The translations under genes and the position numbers were made by a program. Below, in pieces: positions 8,790 through 16,964 of a stretch of DNA of 64,000 nt. The notes below the pieces were generated by a model that was not told the DNA's origin, did no database searches, and saw only the letters and a list, made by a program, of their open reading frames with translations. The number at the start of each line of letters is the position of its first letter. The first letter of the stretch is position 1. Origin of the DNA: Ectopseudomonas composti (GTDB taxonomy: Bacteria; Pseudomonadota; Gammaproteobacteria; Pseudomonadales; Pseudomonadaceae); the NCBI RefSeq assembly GCF_001567565.1, contig NZ_LSSW01000033.1:62001-126000 (forward strand), read 5' to 3'.

Positions 8790-8999
8790 TTAGATAACCT
8801 GAACTTCCTCAGCCTGCATGCCTTTCTGGCCACGGGTAGCCACGAAGGAGACCTGCTGGCCTTCCTTCAGGGTCTTGAAACCGTCGCTCTGGATGGCTTT
8901 GAAGTGTACGAACAGGTCGTCACCGGATTGCGGAGTGATGAAGCCGTAGCCTTTCTCATCGTTGAACCACTTAACGGTGCCAGTCTGACGATTGGACAT
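8790..8999 (-). CDS. Cold-shock protein, CspA/CapB type
   Basis: 69-aa single-domain RNA/DNA chaperone of the CSD (OB-fold) family, cytoplasmic. RNP-1 motif KGYGFI at residues 16-21 and RNP-2 DLFVHF at 28-33. The start at 8999 follows AGGAG with good spacing, and family members start here; a longer in-frame extension exists upstream but has no support. The sequence between 9000 and about 9240 would form a long 5' leader, as is typical for cold-induced csp genes. Ends just before a strong terminator. Confidence 0.95.
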   Translation of the reverse strand: MSNRQTGTVKWFNDEKGYGFITPQSGDDLFVHFKAIQSDGFKTLKEGQQVSFVATRGQKGMQAEEVQVI

Positions 9000-9299
9000 G
9001 TGATGTCTCCTAACAAAAGTAATAACAGCCCTGGAAAAGCCCAGGCCGGGACTGAGTGCAACGAGTACTAGGAGTCGGACGATGTTTGGATCGAGATCTA
9101 GGCATCTAGTAGCGATTCGCGGTGACACATGCAGCACAGTGGGGACACCATACGTGTTTTTATCGCCAAGTGCGAATAGTCGATGCAGCTTTTTTGCAAA
9201 TAATGGCTTGAGGGCGCGCCGGCAATCTTTGAAGCGTGGCCTCTGCATCGGTAAGATGCGCTCACTTTTCTCGTAACCGCCCACTCAGGACACCTCGCC
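9000..9299. promoter_or_regulatory. Divergent region: csp leader and dcd promoter
   Basis: This 300-bp gap carries the upstream region of the cold-shock gene (minus) and of dcd (plus). For dcd, TTGAAG (9229-9234) and TAAGAT (9252-9257) are spaced 17 nt apart and lie about 43 bp before the ATG, a plausible sigma-70 promoter. For csp the leader is AU-richer than its surroundings, but I could not define a promoter or a cold-box with confidence. Confidence 0.45.
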
Positions 9300-9866
9300 A
9301 TGAGCATCAAATCGGACAAGTGGATTCGCCGCATGGCCCAGGAACACGGCATGATCGAGCCGTTCGTAGAGCGCCAGGTGCGTGGCGCCGACGCCAGTCG
9401 GGTGATCTCCTACGGTGTATCCAGCTACGGCTACGACGTGCGCTGCGCCGATGAATTCAAAGTGTTCACCAACATCCACTCGGCCATCGTCGATCCGAAG
9501 AATTTCGATGAGAAGAGCTTCGTCGACATCAAGAGCGACGTCTGCATCATTCCGCCGAACTCCTTCGCCCTGGCCCGTACCGTCGAATATTTCCGTATTC
9601 CTCGCGATGTACTGACCATCTGCCTGGGCAAGAGCACCTACGCGCGCTGCGGCATCATCGTCAACGTCACGCCGCTGGAGCCCGAGTGGGAAGGGCACGT
9701 GACCCTGGAGTTCTCCAACACCACCAACCTGCCGGCGAAGATCTACGCCAACGAAGGCGTGGCGCAGATGCTGTTCCTGCAGTCCGACGAGGCTTGTGAG
9801 GTGTCGTACCGTGATCGCGGCGGCAAGTATCAGGGCCAGACCGGCGTAACCCTGCCCAAGGCCTGA
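9300..9866 (+). CDS. dcd: dCTP deaminase
   Basis: Converts dCTP to dUTP plus ammonia, feeding dTMP synthesis. 188 aa, the usual length of the trimeric family. Conserved stretches include SYGVSSYGYDVR, the substrate-binding GKSTYARCGI, and TPLEPEWEGHVTLEFSN with the catalytic Glu. The ATG is preceded by AGGA. A single-gene unit closed by a strong terminator. Confidence 0.96.
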   Translation: MSIKSDKWIRRMAQEHGMIEPFVERQVRGADASRVISYGVSSYGYDVRCADEFKVFTNIHSAIVDPKNFDEKSFVDIKSDVCIIPPNSFALARTVEYFRIPRDVLTICLGKSTYARCGIIVNVTPLEPEWEGHVTLEFSNTTNLPAKIYANEGVAQMLFLQSDEACEVSYRDRGGKYQGQTGVTLPKA

Positions 9867-9880
9867 TTTACTCGAACGCA

Positions 9881-9912
9881 CAAAAAAGCCGGGCAATGCC
9901 CGGCTTTTTTGT
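9881..9912. terminator. Bidirectional terminator between dcd and nadE
   Basis: A stem of AGCCGGGC and GCCCGGCT with a short AAT-type loop is flanked by six A on one side and six T on the other. It can end both dcd (plus) and the NAD operon (minus). Confidence 0.9.
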
Positions 9913-9921
9913 GCCCGCTGT

Positions 9922-10749
9922 TCAGGGCACTAGCGGCAGTTCGCGTTTGTGGCGGGTGTTGTCGTAGGTGCGCACGATGGTGGCGTAGGCTTCGTCGCTG
10001 ACGTTCTCGCCATGCAGGAAGGCGTCGATTTCGGCGTAGGTGACGCCATGCGCCTCCTCATCAGGTTTGCCTGGGCGCAGCTCTTCCAGGTCAGCGGTCG
10101 GTGTTTTCATCACCAGGTGCTGCGGCGCGCCAAGATGCTTGGCTATGGCGCGCACCTGATTCTTCACCAGGCCGGACAGGGGGGCGAGGTCGCAGGCGCC
10201 GTCGCCGAACTTGGTGAAGAAGCCCATCACCGCCTCGGCAGCGTGGTCAGTGCCGATCACCAGGCCATTGTTGGCGTTGGCGATGGCGAACTGGGCGACC
10301 ATGCGGATACGCGCCTTGATATTGCCGACGACGAAATCGCGGCGGGCGTCGGCCAGTTTCTGCAGATGCGTGACCTGCTCGCCGAGACCGCTGACGCTGG
10401 CGGCGATATTGACCGTGTCTTCTTCATCCGCGCGGATGAATTGCAGCGAATCCTGGGCGTCGTGTTCGTCGTGCTGGGCGTTGTGCGGCAGGCGCACGGC
10501 GATGAAGCGGTAGCCGGTGTCAGCCGTTTCGGCGCGCAGTTCCTCGACCGACAACTGGGCCAGACGCCCGGCCGTCAGCGAGTCGACGCCGCCGCTGATG
10601 CCCAGCACCAGCACTTTGAGGCCGGACTGCTTGAGGGTGTTCTTGATGAAGTGCTTGCGGCGCTCGATCTCTGCGCTCAGTGCTGCCTCATCGGCGAACG
10701 GTGGCACCACGTCGAGGGCGGCGGCGATTTCGGCTTGGCGATTGCTCAT
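9922..10749 (-). CDS. nadE: NH3-dependent NAD+ synthetase
   Basis: Last step of NAD synthesis: amidates deamido-NAD using ammonia and ATP. 275 aa, the short form lacking a glutaminase domain. The ATP-pyrophosphatase loop SGGVDS is at residues 52-57, with conserved GTDHAAEAVMGFFTKFGDG later. Third gene of the pncA-pncB-nadE operon, starting 10 bp after the pncB stop, so salvage from nicotinamide to NAD is largely encoded together (apart from the adenylyltransferase step). Expected to be under NrtR control. Confidence 0.95.
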   Translation of the reverse strand: MSNRQAEIAAALDVVPPFADEAALSAEIERRKHFIKNTLKQSGLKVLVLGISGGVDSLTAGRLAQLSVEELRAETADTGYRFIAVRLPHNAQHDEHDAQDSLQFIRADEEDTVNIAASVSGLGEQVTHLQKLADARRDFVVGNIKARIRMVAQFAIANANNGLVIGTDHAAEAVMGFFTKFGDGACDLAPLSGLVKNQVRAIAKHLGAPQHLVMKTPTADLEELRPGKPDEEAHGVTYAEIDAFLHGENVSDEAYATIVRTYDNTRHKRELPLVP

Positions 10750-10759
10750 GTCTGGGTCC

Positions 10760-11959
10760 TCACTGGTTCACGCGAAAGACGTGTTTCAGGTAACTGACGA
10801 AATTCTCGTCGCGGCATTGGGTCTTGCCGGGCGTGTCGGAAATCTTCGCCACTGGCTGACCGTTGCAGGCGACCATCTTGATCACGATGTTCATGGGGGT
10901 GACGCCGGGGATGTCGCAGGTCAGGTTGGTGCCGATGCCGAAGCTTACGTGGATTCGCTCGGAAAGTGCACGGTAGAGCTGTAGCGACTTGGGCAGGTCG
11001 AGCCCGTCGGAGAACACCAGGGTTTTGCTCATCGGGTCGATGCCGAGTTTCTCGTAGTGGGCGATGGCTTTTTCTGCCCAGATCAGCGGGTCGCCGGAAT
11101 CATGGCGCAGGCCGTCGAAGAGCTTGGCGAAGTACAGGTCGAAATCGGCCAGGAAGGCATCCATGGTGATGCAGTCGGTCAGCGCGATGCCGAGCAGGCC
11201 GCGGTACTCGCGCACCCAGCAGTCGAGCGCGGCGATCTGGCTGTCGATCAGGCGCGGGCCAAGCTGCTGGTGTGCCATCAGCCATTCGTGGGCCATGGTG
11301 CCGATGGGCTTGAGGTCGAGCTCACGGGCCAGGTGCACGTTACTGGTGCCGACGAAACGCCCAGGAAAGTCGCGCTTGAGAATGTGCACGGCTTGCTCCT
11401 GCGTACGGTAGGAGAAGCGCCTGCGGGTGCCGAAGTCGGCCAGTTGGAAACCGGCCAGCTCGCTCGGCGAGGCTTCGGCCTTGAGCCAGTCGAGCTTCTC
11501 GTACAGTCGCTCGGCGGCCTGCTCGAGCAGCACTTCGCGGTAGCGATAGCGGTTGCGCACTTCGCTGACGATGGCCAGCAGCGGCACTTCGAAGAGAATC
11601 ACGTGCAACCAGGGACCGCGCAGGCGGATGTTCAACTGGCCGTCTTCGATGCTGGTGTGTACGTAGCGCAGGTTGAAGCGGAACAGGCTGAGGAAGCGAA
11701 TGAAGTCCGGTTTGATGAAGGGGATGCGCTCGAGGAACGCCAGCTGATCGACGCTCAGGCTCAGCTCGCTGAGGCGTTCGATCTGGTAGCGGATCTCGGC
11801 CAGGTAGGGCGTCAGGTCCTCGCTGCTGCGGCAGCGGAATTCCCATTCCACTTCGGCGTTGGGGTAGTTATGCAGCACCGCCTGCATCATGGTCAGCTTG
11901 TACAGGTCGGTGTCCAGCAGGTTCTGCACGGTGCGGTCGGCGAAGATACTCTCGCTCAT
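10760..11959 (-). CDS. pncB: Nicotinate phosphoribosyltransferase
   Basis: Makes nicotinate mononucleotide from nicotinate and PRPP with ATP hydrolysis (Preiss-Handler route). 399 aa, normal length. Recognisable family stretches: DLYKLTMMQAV near the start, FGTRRRFSYRTQ, GTSNVHLA, RHDSGDP and FGIGTNLTCD. The ATG overlaps the pncA stop as ATGA, indicating translational coupling. Middle gene of the NAD salvage operon. Confidence 0.96.
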   Translation of the reverse strand: MSESIFADRTVQNLLDTDLYKLTMMQAVLHNYPNAEVEWEFRCRSSEDLTPYLAEIRYQIERLSELSLSVDQLAFLERIPFIKPDFIRFLSLFRFNLRYVHTSIEDGQLNIRLRGPWLHVILFEVPLLAIVSEVRNRYRYREVLLEQAAERLYEKLDWLKAEASPSELAGFQLADFGTRRRFSYRTQEQAVHILKRDFPGRFVGTSNVHLARELDLKPIGTMAHEWLMAHQQLGPRLIDSQIAALDCWVREYRGLLGIALTDCITMDAFLADFDLYFAKLFDGLRHDSGDPLIWAEKAIAHYEKLGIDPMSKTLVFSDGLDLPKSLQLYRALSERIHVSFGIGTNLTCDIPGVTPMNIVIKMVACNGQPVAKISDTPGKTQCRDENFVSYLKHVFRVNQ

Positions 11960-12600
11960 CGCAGATTCTCCTTGGCGAGGGTGCCATCCAGGTGTTCCAG
12001 GCTGGCGGCAAGTGTAATGCCCTGTTCGCGCATGGCGATGCAGGCGGTTTCGGCTGTTTCGCCGGCGATCGCGCGGCAGGCTGGCAGGTAGACGATGACT
12101 TCGAAGCCGGCGCGGCGCAGCTGCAGGGCGGTGGTCTTGACGCAGTAATCCAGGGCCAGGCCGCCGACCAGTACGAGGCTGACGTCATTGTGCCGGAGAA
12201 ACTCGATCACACCCGTGCTGCGCTTCTCGGCCAGATCGTGGTAGCAGGCGCCATAGGGGTGCAGGTCAGGCTCCACGCCTTTCCACACGAAGTAATCGTA
12301 ATCCAGCGGCGCCGGCAGCTCGTCGAGCAGCTCGAAACCCGGCGTGCCCGGCACGCAGTGGCTGACCCAGGTCAGGTCGGCATTCGCCAGCGGCAGGGGG
12401 CGCAGCATCTCATCGTGGCTGTCGACGACCCAGGACGCCTGCGGGCTGTGCGCGTCCTTGCTGCCGATACGCAACTGGGCGCGTGCGGCCAGCTGATTCA
12501 GCGCCGGGGCGATGGTGTCGCCCCCGGGTACCGGCAGTTCGTTGGGGCACAGCGGGGTGAAGCCTTTCTGGGCGTCGACATCGAAGCTGGCAATCTTCAT
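11956..12600 (-). CDS. pncA: Nicotinamidase
   Basis: Hydrolyses nicotinamide to nicotinate and ammonia, the entry to the salvage pathway completed by pncB and nadE. 214 aa isochorismatase-fold enzyme. Putative catalytic triad: D9, K107 (in VWKG) and C153 (in LDYCVK); metal ligands D49 and H51 in KDAH. First gene of the operon, with GGAGG just before the ATG. Its promoter overlaps the NrtR operator at 12627-12659. Confidence 0.93.
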   Translation of the reverse strand: MKIASFDVDAQKGFTPLCPNELPVPGGDTIAPALNQLAARAQLRIGSKDAHSPQASWVVDSHDEMLRPLPLANADLTWVSHCVPGTPGFELLDELPAPLDYDYFVWKGVEPDLHPYGACYHDLAEKRSTGVIEFLRHNDVSLVLVGGLALDYCVKTTALQLRRAGFEVIVYLPACRAIAGETAETACIAMREQGITLAASLEHLDGTLAKENLR

Positions 12601-12626
12601 GGTGCGCCTCCTTCTCTTGGGTGAGT

Positions 12627-12659
12627 GACTACATATTTCACCTGATGAAATATGTAGTC
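12627..12659. promoter_or_regulatory. NrtR operator palindrome over the pncA promoter
   Basis: A perfect inverted repeat: left arm GACTACATATTTCA (12627-12640), 5-bp centre, right arm TGAAATATGTAGTC (12646-12659). On the minus strand, TTGACT (12656-12661), a good -35 box for pncA, overlaps the right-hand arm, so a bound repressor would block RNA polymerase. A degenerate half-site, GATGAAATAAGTACATG, recurs at 12709-12724 next to the nrtR start and may serve autoregulation. The palindrome is seen directly; NrtR binding is inferred from context. Confidence 0.8.
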
Positions 12660-12741
12660 AAGCGTTTTTACCAATTCCTGCGTGAAAAGTGAGGAGTTAT
12701 TGGTCAAGATGAAATAAGTACATGAAGGAACAGGGGGCAGG

Positions 12742-13434
12742 ATGAGTGCAGTGGAGGTTCTGGCCGGGGTGGATATCGTCGCCCTGCGTCTGAGCGAGGA
12801 GGGTGCGCTTCAGGTGCTCCTGTTGCGTCGTCAGCGCGAACCCTACGCCGGGCAATGGGCGCTGCCGGGAGTGTTGATCAACGGCCGATGCGCCGATGCC
12901 AGCCTGGATGCAGCAGCAGCTCGGGCGCTGGAGGACAAGGCGCGCCTGCAGCCGCACTATCTGGAGCAGGTGGCGACGGTCGGAAATGGTGTGCGCGACC
13001 CTCGCGGCTGGTCGTTGAGCACGTGCTATCTGGCGTTACTTGCGCCCGATGCCGAGCCGCAGGATGACAATCTGCGATTCGTCGAATTGTCCGGCCTTAC
13101 CGCCGGTGCGCAGGCATTGCCATTCGATCACACGCAGCTGGTGCGTCTGGCGGTCGAGCGGCTACGGGGCAAGTCGGTCTACAGTTCGCTGCCGCTCTAC
13201 TTGCTGGCGCCGCGATTTACCGTGACCGAGGCGCTGACGGCGTTTCAGGCCTGTCTGGGTGAGCCGGTGCAGCACACCACCTTGCGCGGAAGGCTGGAGC
13301 GGATGAAGGCGCAGGGCTGGATCAGCGACACCGGGCAGAAGAACTACCCGAAGATGGGGCGGCCACAGAATCTGCTGGAGCATGGCCCGCACACGGGCGA
13401 GGCCTTTATTTTCGACCGCAGCCTTCTGGCTTAG
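12742..13434 (+). CDS. nrtR: NrtR, Nudix-related repressor of NAD salvage
   Basis: 230-aa repressor: N-terminal Nudix-like ligand domain (about 1-145), with ALPGVLINGR in the region of the Nudix box, and a C-terminal winged helix (about 150-230) ending in KNYPKMGRPQNL, typical of NrtR. In this family the Nudix part senses NAD metabolites such as ADP-ribose and releases DNA. Divergent from pncA-pncB-nadE across a perfect palindrome, the classic NrtR regulon layout. Confidence 0.92.
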   Translation: MSAVEVLAGVDIVALRLSEEGALQVLLLRRQREPYAGQWALPGVLINGRCADASLDAAAARALEDKARLQPHYLEQVATVGNGVRDPRGWSLSTCYLALLAPDAEPQDDNLRFVELSGLTAGAQALPFDHTQLVRLAVERLRGKSVYSSLPLYLLAPRFTVTEALTAFQACLGEPVQHTTLRGRLERMKAQGWISDTGQKNYPKMGRPQNLLEHGPHTGEAFIFDRSLLA

Positions 13435-13458
13435 CAGGCGTTCGCTGAATTGCAGGCA

Positions 13459-13482
13459 AAAAAATAGGCGCCAGAGGCGCCA
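13459..13482 (-). terminator. Distal terminator downstream of quiP (minus)
   Basis: Read on the minus strand, the stem GGCGCC-TCT-GGCGCC is followed by TATTTTTTT. It is the second of two near-copies (compare 13575-13601). Both are followed by TTGCCTGCA, so the pair looks like a duplicated module. Confidence 0.7.
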
Positions 13483-13542
13483 GGGGAGCATTTCAATCGA
13501 TGCATAGTCTCTGAGCCTGCCTGCGTCGAGAAGTTCCATCTG

Positions 13543-13567
13543 ATGATGGAGAAAAGCCATCATTTTT
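13543..13567 (+). terminator. Terminator of nrtR (plus)
   Basis: Stem ATGATGG (13543-13549) and CCATCAT (13557-13563) with an AGAAAAG loop, followed by TTTTT on the plus strand, 109 bp beyond the nrtR stop. Confidence 0.6.
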
Positions 13568-13574
13568 CTGCAGG

Positions 13575-13601
13575 CAAAAGAAAAGGCGCCAGGGGCGCCT
13601 T
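13575..13601 (-). terminator. Proximal terminator downstream of quiP (minus)
   Basis: Read on the minus strand, AAGGCGCC-CCT-GGCGCCTT is followed by TTCTTTT. It lies about 80 bp beyond the quiP stop codon. Confidence 0.7.
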
Positions 13602-13681
13602 AAACGATGATCTATGGAGTAAGTCGATCATTCAGAGTGAGACGCTGGCGCAAAGGTTCAGCGCTACCCGACGAACGGTCG

Positions 13682-16195
13682 CTACTTCGCCGGCATCAGC
13701 AGCAGTCGCTGGTTGCCGTAGACCTTGTCCAGATTCTCCGCCTTGAACGGGAAGCTCATGTAGCCGCCCTTGAGCCATGACTCGATGCCGTCGGCATAGT
13801 GCGGGCTGGCGGGGTTGCCGGACTGGCCCGAGCTGTTGACGCCGACCAGCGGTTCGTCGGCGGCGAAGTCCACCACGATGCGCATGGCGGGAATCAGGAA
13901 GGTGTCGAAGTCCTGACCCCAGGCATAGGCCGCAACGTTCAGCGTGCTGTGATCGCCGCCGGCCGGATAGGGGCCGCGATCCAGGTAGCCTTTGAGCGCA
14001 TTGATGCTGCTGCGCTGACTGGCGCTCATATAGGGCGCCATGCGTGTGGTGTCCGTTACCCACTCGTAGGTGTGCAGCTTGCCCCACTGCCAGTTGTGGC
14101 GCTGCGTGCCCAGTCGGCTCTCCAGCAACTCGATGCTGGCCGCCAGGCTGCGGGCCAGGATGGTCGGCTTGTCTTCCTGCTGCGGCGTGCGGATGTCGTT
14201 CCAGAATGGGCTGTCAGCGCGGCCAAGCAGATGATCAGCCTGTGCGGAGTAGGAGGTGTTGGCGGTTTCCACCAGCGCCTTCCACGCCGGGCTGTCTTCC
14301 GGACCCAGCTCATCGAGGAAGATCTGTCGCGCGCTCTCATGCAGGAAGGCGCCATAGATGGCGGCGTCGGCTGAGCTGGCGGCGAGTTTGCCGTCGAACG
14401 CCAGCAAACGTGTCAGCGCCTCGTCGGCACGTGCGCGCTGGCCTTCGGGCAGGGCGGCGATGGCCTGGCGCAGCGAGTCGTGCATGAGCGGGTCGTTGAA
14501 CATGGCCTGCAGCTTGGCGACGAAGGGCGAGGTCTGGTCGTACTGCATGGCGATCATGCTGCGGCCATCGTGGCGGCCATTGCCGGCCAGTTCGGCGATG
14601 CGCTCGGCGCGCTCCGGGTAGTACCAGGAACTGGACAGCTGCATGCCGTAACCGGGCGGTACGCTGCGTTCGTTGGCCGTGCCCAGCCAGCCCTGTGGCG
14701 GGTCCTGGTCGTAGGGGTGCAGCATCGGGTCGGCGAAACCATCCCAGGCGTAGCGGTCGTCCCAGCCGGGTGATGGCAGCAGCCCGCGACCTTCGCGGCG
14801 ATTCGGGTAGCGACCGCTGACCTGCCAGCCAATGTGCTGGGCGTCGGCGAAGACGATGTTCAGCGGCATGGCGCGGATTTCTCGCGCCGCTTCGAAGGCC
14901 TGCTCGACCGACTGCGCGCGCGACAGGTCGAAGAAGGCGTCGAGGCTCTTGTCACGTTCGAACTGGGTGGTTTTCAGTGCCAGGCCATAGCCGCTCTGCA
15001 GTGGCAGGGGCTGCAGTAGGTGCTTACGTTCGCCGAGTACCGTGTTGAGCAGCGGACCGTTGCGGGTCTCGTAGAGCGTTTCGCGAATCGGACGCTGGCC
15101 GCGGATGAAGAAGGTCTCCTGGCGCTCGCTGACCGGCAGCCACTTGCCGTCGGCCTGGTACATCAGGCGACTGCCCTCGCGTTTGATGCGTTCGAGGAAG
15201 ATGTCTTGATTGTCGCCCATGACCATGGTCATGCCCCAGGCCAGCTTGCCGTTGTAGCCGGATACCACTGCCGGCACGCCCGCCAGGGAGATGCCCGCCG
15301 CCTGATATTTGGGCGAGCGGATCTGCACGAAATTCCACAGCGACGGCATGCTCAATGGCAGGTGGGTGTCATTGGCCAGCAGGCTTTTGCCGCCACGGCT
15401 GCGCTCGGGCGCGATGGCCCAGTTGTTCGAGGCTGCGACGCCGAGCATATGTCGTTCGGCGATCTGCGCTGCGGTGCGGGAAATCGCCTGCAGGCCCGGC
15501 AACTGACCGTTGAGGTCGAGACCGGCGAGTTTTTCTGCTTCGGCGAAGGGTAGCGGCTCGTCCGGGTAGATCGGCAGCAGCCAGGGCAGTTTGTCGGCGC
15601 CCACGCGCTGGGCCATGGTCAGTGCGGCGATCTCTTCCTGCAGGTTCACCGCCAGGCCGAAATTGAGCAGGCAGAACAGCAGCACCGAGTCCTCGGGCTT
15701 CCAGTACTCGGGGCGGTAGCCGGATTCGGCGAGATCCATCGGCAGGCGATCACGGTAGCGGAACAGGTAGGCGTTGACGCCGCGTGAATAGACTTCGAAG
15801 AAGCGCTTCAGGCGCGGAGAGGCGTCGGCATAGAGAATTTCCGCACTCTTCTTGAGGTTGACCGCACGCATGAAACGGTCCATTTCCAGCGCGCCGGGGC
15901 CGGCCATCTCGGCCAGTCGGCCTTGAGCCAGCAGGCGCATGCCGACCATCTGGCTGAGGCGGTCGCCGGCATGCACGTAGCCCAGGGTAAACAGAGCATC
16001 GTGGAAGGTGCTCGACTCGATCAGCGGCATGCCGAGCGCGTTGCGTCGTACCGATGCACTTTCCGCCACGCCCTGAATGCGCTCGACGCCACGGGTGGGC
16101 GGCACGCTGTCGGCATAACGGCTGTTGAGCAGAGACTGGCAGCCGGTAAGGCTGGCCAGTGAGGCGGCGAGAGTCAGGCAGGCCAGCGGGCGCAT
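13682..16195 (-). CDS. quiP: QuiP-type acylase (penicillin/AHL acylase family)
   Basis: 837-aa Ntn-hydrolase of the penicillin acylase family, closely resembling Pseudomonas QuiP, which degrades long-chain acyl-homoserine lactones. A signal sequence ends in a lipobox-like SLTGC (C19). The proenzyme would be cut before S256 in the motif SNNWAIAP, which frees the catalytic N-terminal Ser of the beta chain. The conserved GDNQDIFLE and QSGNPASPHYADG stretches follow. The ATG at 16195 has AAGGA eight bases upstream; an earlier in-frame ATG lacks a site. Acts outside the inner membrane. The substrate is inferred from similarity only. Confidence 0.88.
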   Translation of the reverse strand: MRPLACLTLAASLASLTGCQSLLNSRYADSVPPTRGVERIQGVAESASVRRNALGMPLIESSTFHDALFTLGYVHAGDRLSQMVGMRLLAQGRLAEMAGPGALEMDRFMRAVNLKKSAEILYADASPRLKRFFEVYSRGVNAYLFRYRDRLPMDLAESGYRPEYWKPEDSVLLFCLLNFGLAVNLQEEIAALTMAQRVGADKLPWLLPIYPDEPLPFAEAEKLAGLDLNGQLPGLQAISRTAAQIAERHMLGVAASNNWAIAPERSRGGKSLLANDTHLPLSMPSLWNFVQIRSPKYQAAGISLAGVPAVVSGYNGKLAWGMTMVMGDNQDIFLERIKREGSRLMYQADGKWLPVSERQETFFIRGQRPIRETLYETRNGPLLNTVLGERKHLLQPLPLQSGYGLALKTTQFERDKSLDAFFDLSRAQSVEQAFEAAREIRAMPLNIVFADAQHIGWQVSGRYPNRREGRGLLPSPGWDDRYAWDGFADPMLHPYDQDPPQGWLGTANERSVPPGYGMQLSSSWYYPERAERIAELAGNGRHDGRSMIAMQYDQTSPFVAKLQAMFNDPLMHDSLRQAIAALPEGQRARADEALTRLLAFDGKLAASSADAAIYGAFLHESARQIFLDELGPEDSPAWKALVETANTSYSAQADHLLGRADSPFWNDIRTPQQEDKPTILARSLAASIELLESRLGTQRHNWQWGKLHTYEWVTDTTRMAPYMSASQRSSINALKGYLDRGPYPAGGDHSTLNVAAYAWGQDFDTFLIPAMRIVVDFAADEPLVGVNSSGQSGNPASPHYADGIESWLKGGYMSFPFKAENLDKVYGNQRLLLMPAK

Positions 16196-16293
16196 GGCGA
16201 ATTTCCTTGGTGTGGGTCGGTCGCGGCCGGTCCTGCACTGACCGGCCACAAAGGCGCCAAGGTAATGAGGCCGGTGATGCCTGGCAAGAGGCC

Positions 16294-16758
16294 TCAGGCG
16301 TTTGCCGGAGACCTCTTCAGCCCTTCGTCCAGCAACCAGCGTGCGGCAATTCGTGCCGCGGCCTTGTGTTGCAGTTCCAGCTCGTTGAAGCGCTTTTCGA
16401 AACGGCGCCGTTCGGCTTTGTCCAACGCTTTCCAGTCCGCATGGGTGGGCACGTCGTGAGTGGCGTCGAAGAGCAGGTGAGACACCTGGCAGCGACTGTC
16501 ATTGCTCAGGGCGCTGTCGTAGTTGTCGAGCAACACCTTGATGCGAATGGCGCCTTCGATCAGCGGCAGTTGCTCGTCGAGCAGGCTGCTGGCGAGGATG
16601 TTCAGGTCGCCGCCGAGGCGTTGCTGGCGCTCCTGCTGCGCTTGCTGGTGGGCGCGCTGGTTCGCCCATACGCGGCGCCACAGGTGCCAGGCATAGGCGG
16701 CCAGGGCGGCGATCAGCAGCAGGCCGGTCAGTAGCAGGATGAGGGTCAGAGCATTCAT
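16294..16758 (-). CDS. DUF2489 membrane-anchored protein
   Basis: 154 aa: one N-terminal transmembrane helix (about residues 3-27), then a Gln/Arg-rich linker and a soluble helical domain with a HADWKALDKAERRRFEKRF stretch that matches DUF2489. The function is unknown. It is the last of three closely spaced minus-strand genes (LEA2, SEC-C, DUF2489; gaps of 4 and 7 bp), so the three are probably cotranscribed. Confidence 0.75.
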   Translation of the reverse strand: MNALTLILLLTGLLLIAALAAYAWHLWRRVWANQRAHQQAQQERQQRLGGDLNILASSLLDEQLPLIEGAIRIKVLLDNYDSALSNDSRCQVSHLLFDATHDVPTHADWKALDKAERRRFEKRFNELELQHKAAARIAARWLLDEGLKRSPANA

Positions 16759-16765
16759 GCGCGGC

Positions 16766-16960
16766 TCAGGCGCCGTGGCATTTCTTGAACTTCTTCTGGC
16801 TGCCGCACGGGCAGGGATCGTTGCGGCCGACGTCCTTCAGCGCGTTGCGCACCGGCTCCTGGTGGCCGTGGTTGCAGTGCGGACCGTGCACATGACCATG
16901 GTCGTGATGATCGTGGTCATGGTTGCAGTCTGGGCCGTGGACGTGGGGTTGGTTGCTCAT
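16766..16960 (-). CDS. Small His-rich SEC-C motif protein
   Basis: 64 aa. The N-terminal half is an extreme His-rich segment with repeated HGPxCNH blocks (12 or so His and 2 Cys in residues 6-33). The C-terminal half is a SEC-C zinc knuckle, CPCGSQKKFKKC. SEC-C binds zinc and, in SecA, contacts SecB and ribosomes. The combination suggests metal storage or sensing, but no function is established. Sits between the LEA2 lipoprotein and the DUF2489 gene. Confidence 0.8.
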   Translation of the reverse strand: MSNQPHVHGPDCNHDHDHHDHGHVHGPHCNHGHQEPVRNALKDVGRNDPCPCGSQKKFKKCHGA

Positions 16961-16964
16961 GGTG

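Noticed and set aside
9000..9284. An N-terminal extension of the cold-shock protein to 164 aa
   Set aside because: The family protein is about 69 aa, the ATG at 8999 has an excellent AGGAG site, and the extension does not resemble anything known. It is more likely untranslated leader.
13682..16195. Calling this acylase a penicillin-resistance enzyme
   Set aside because: The sequence is closest to the lactone acylase QuiP; penicillin acylase is only the name of the superfamily.
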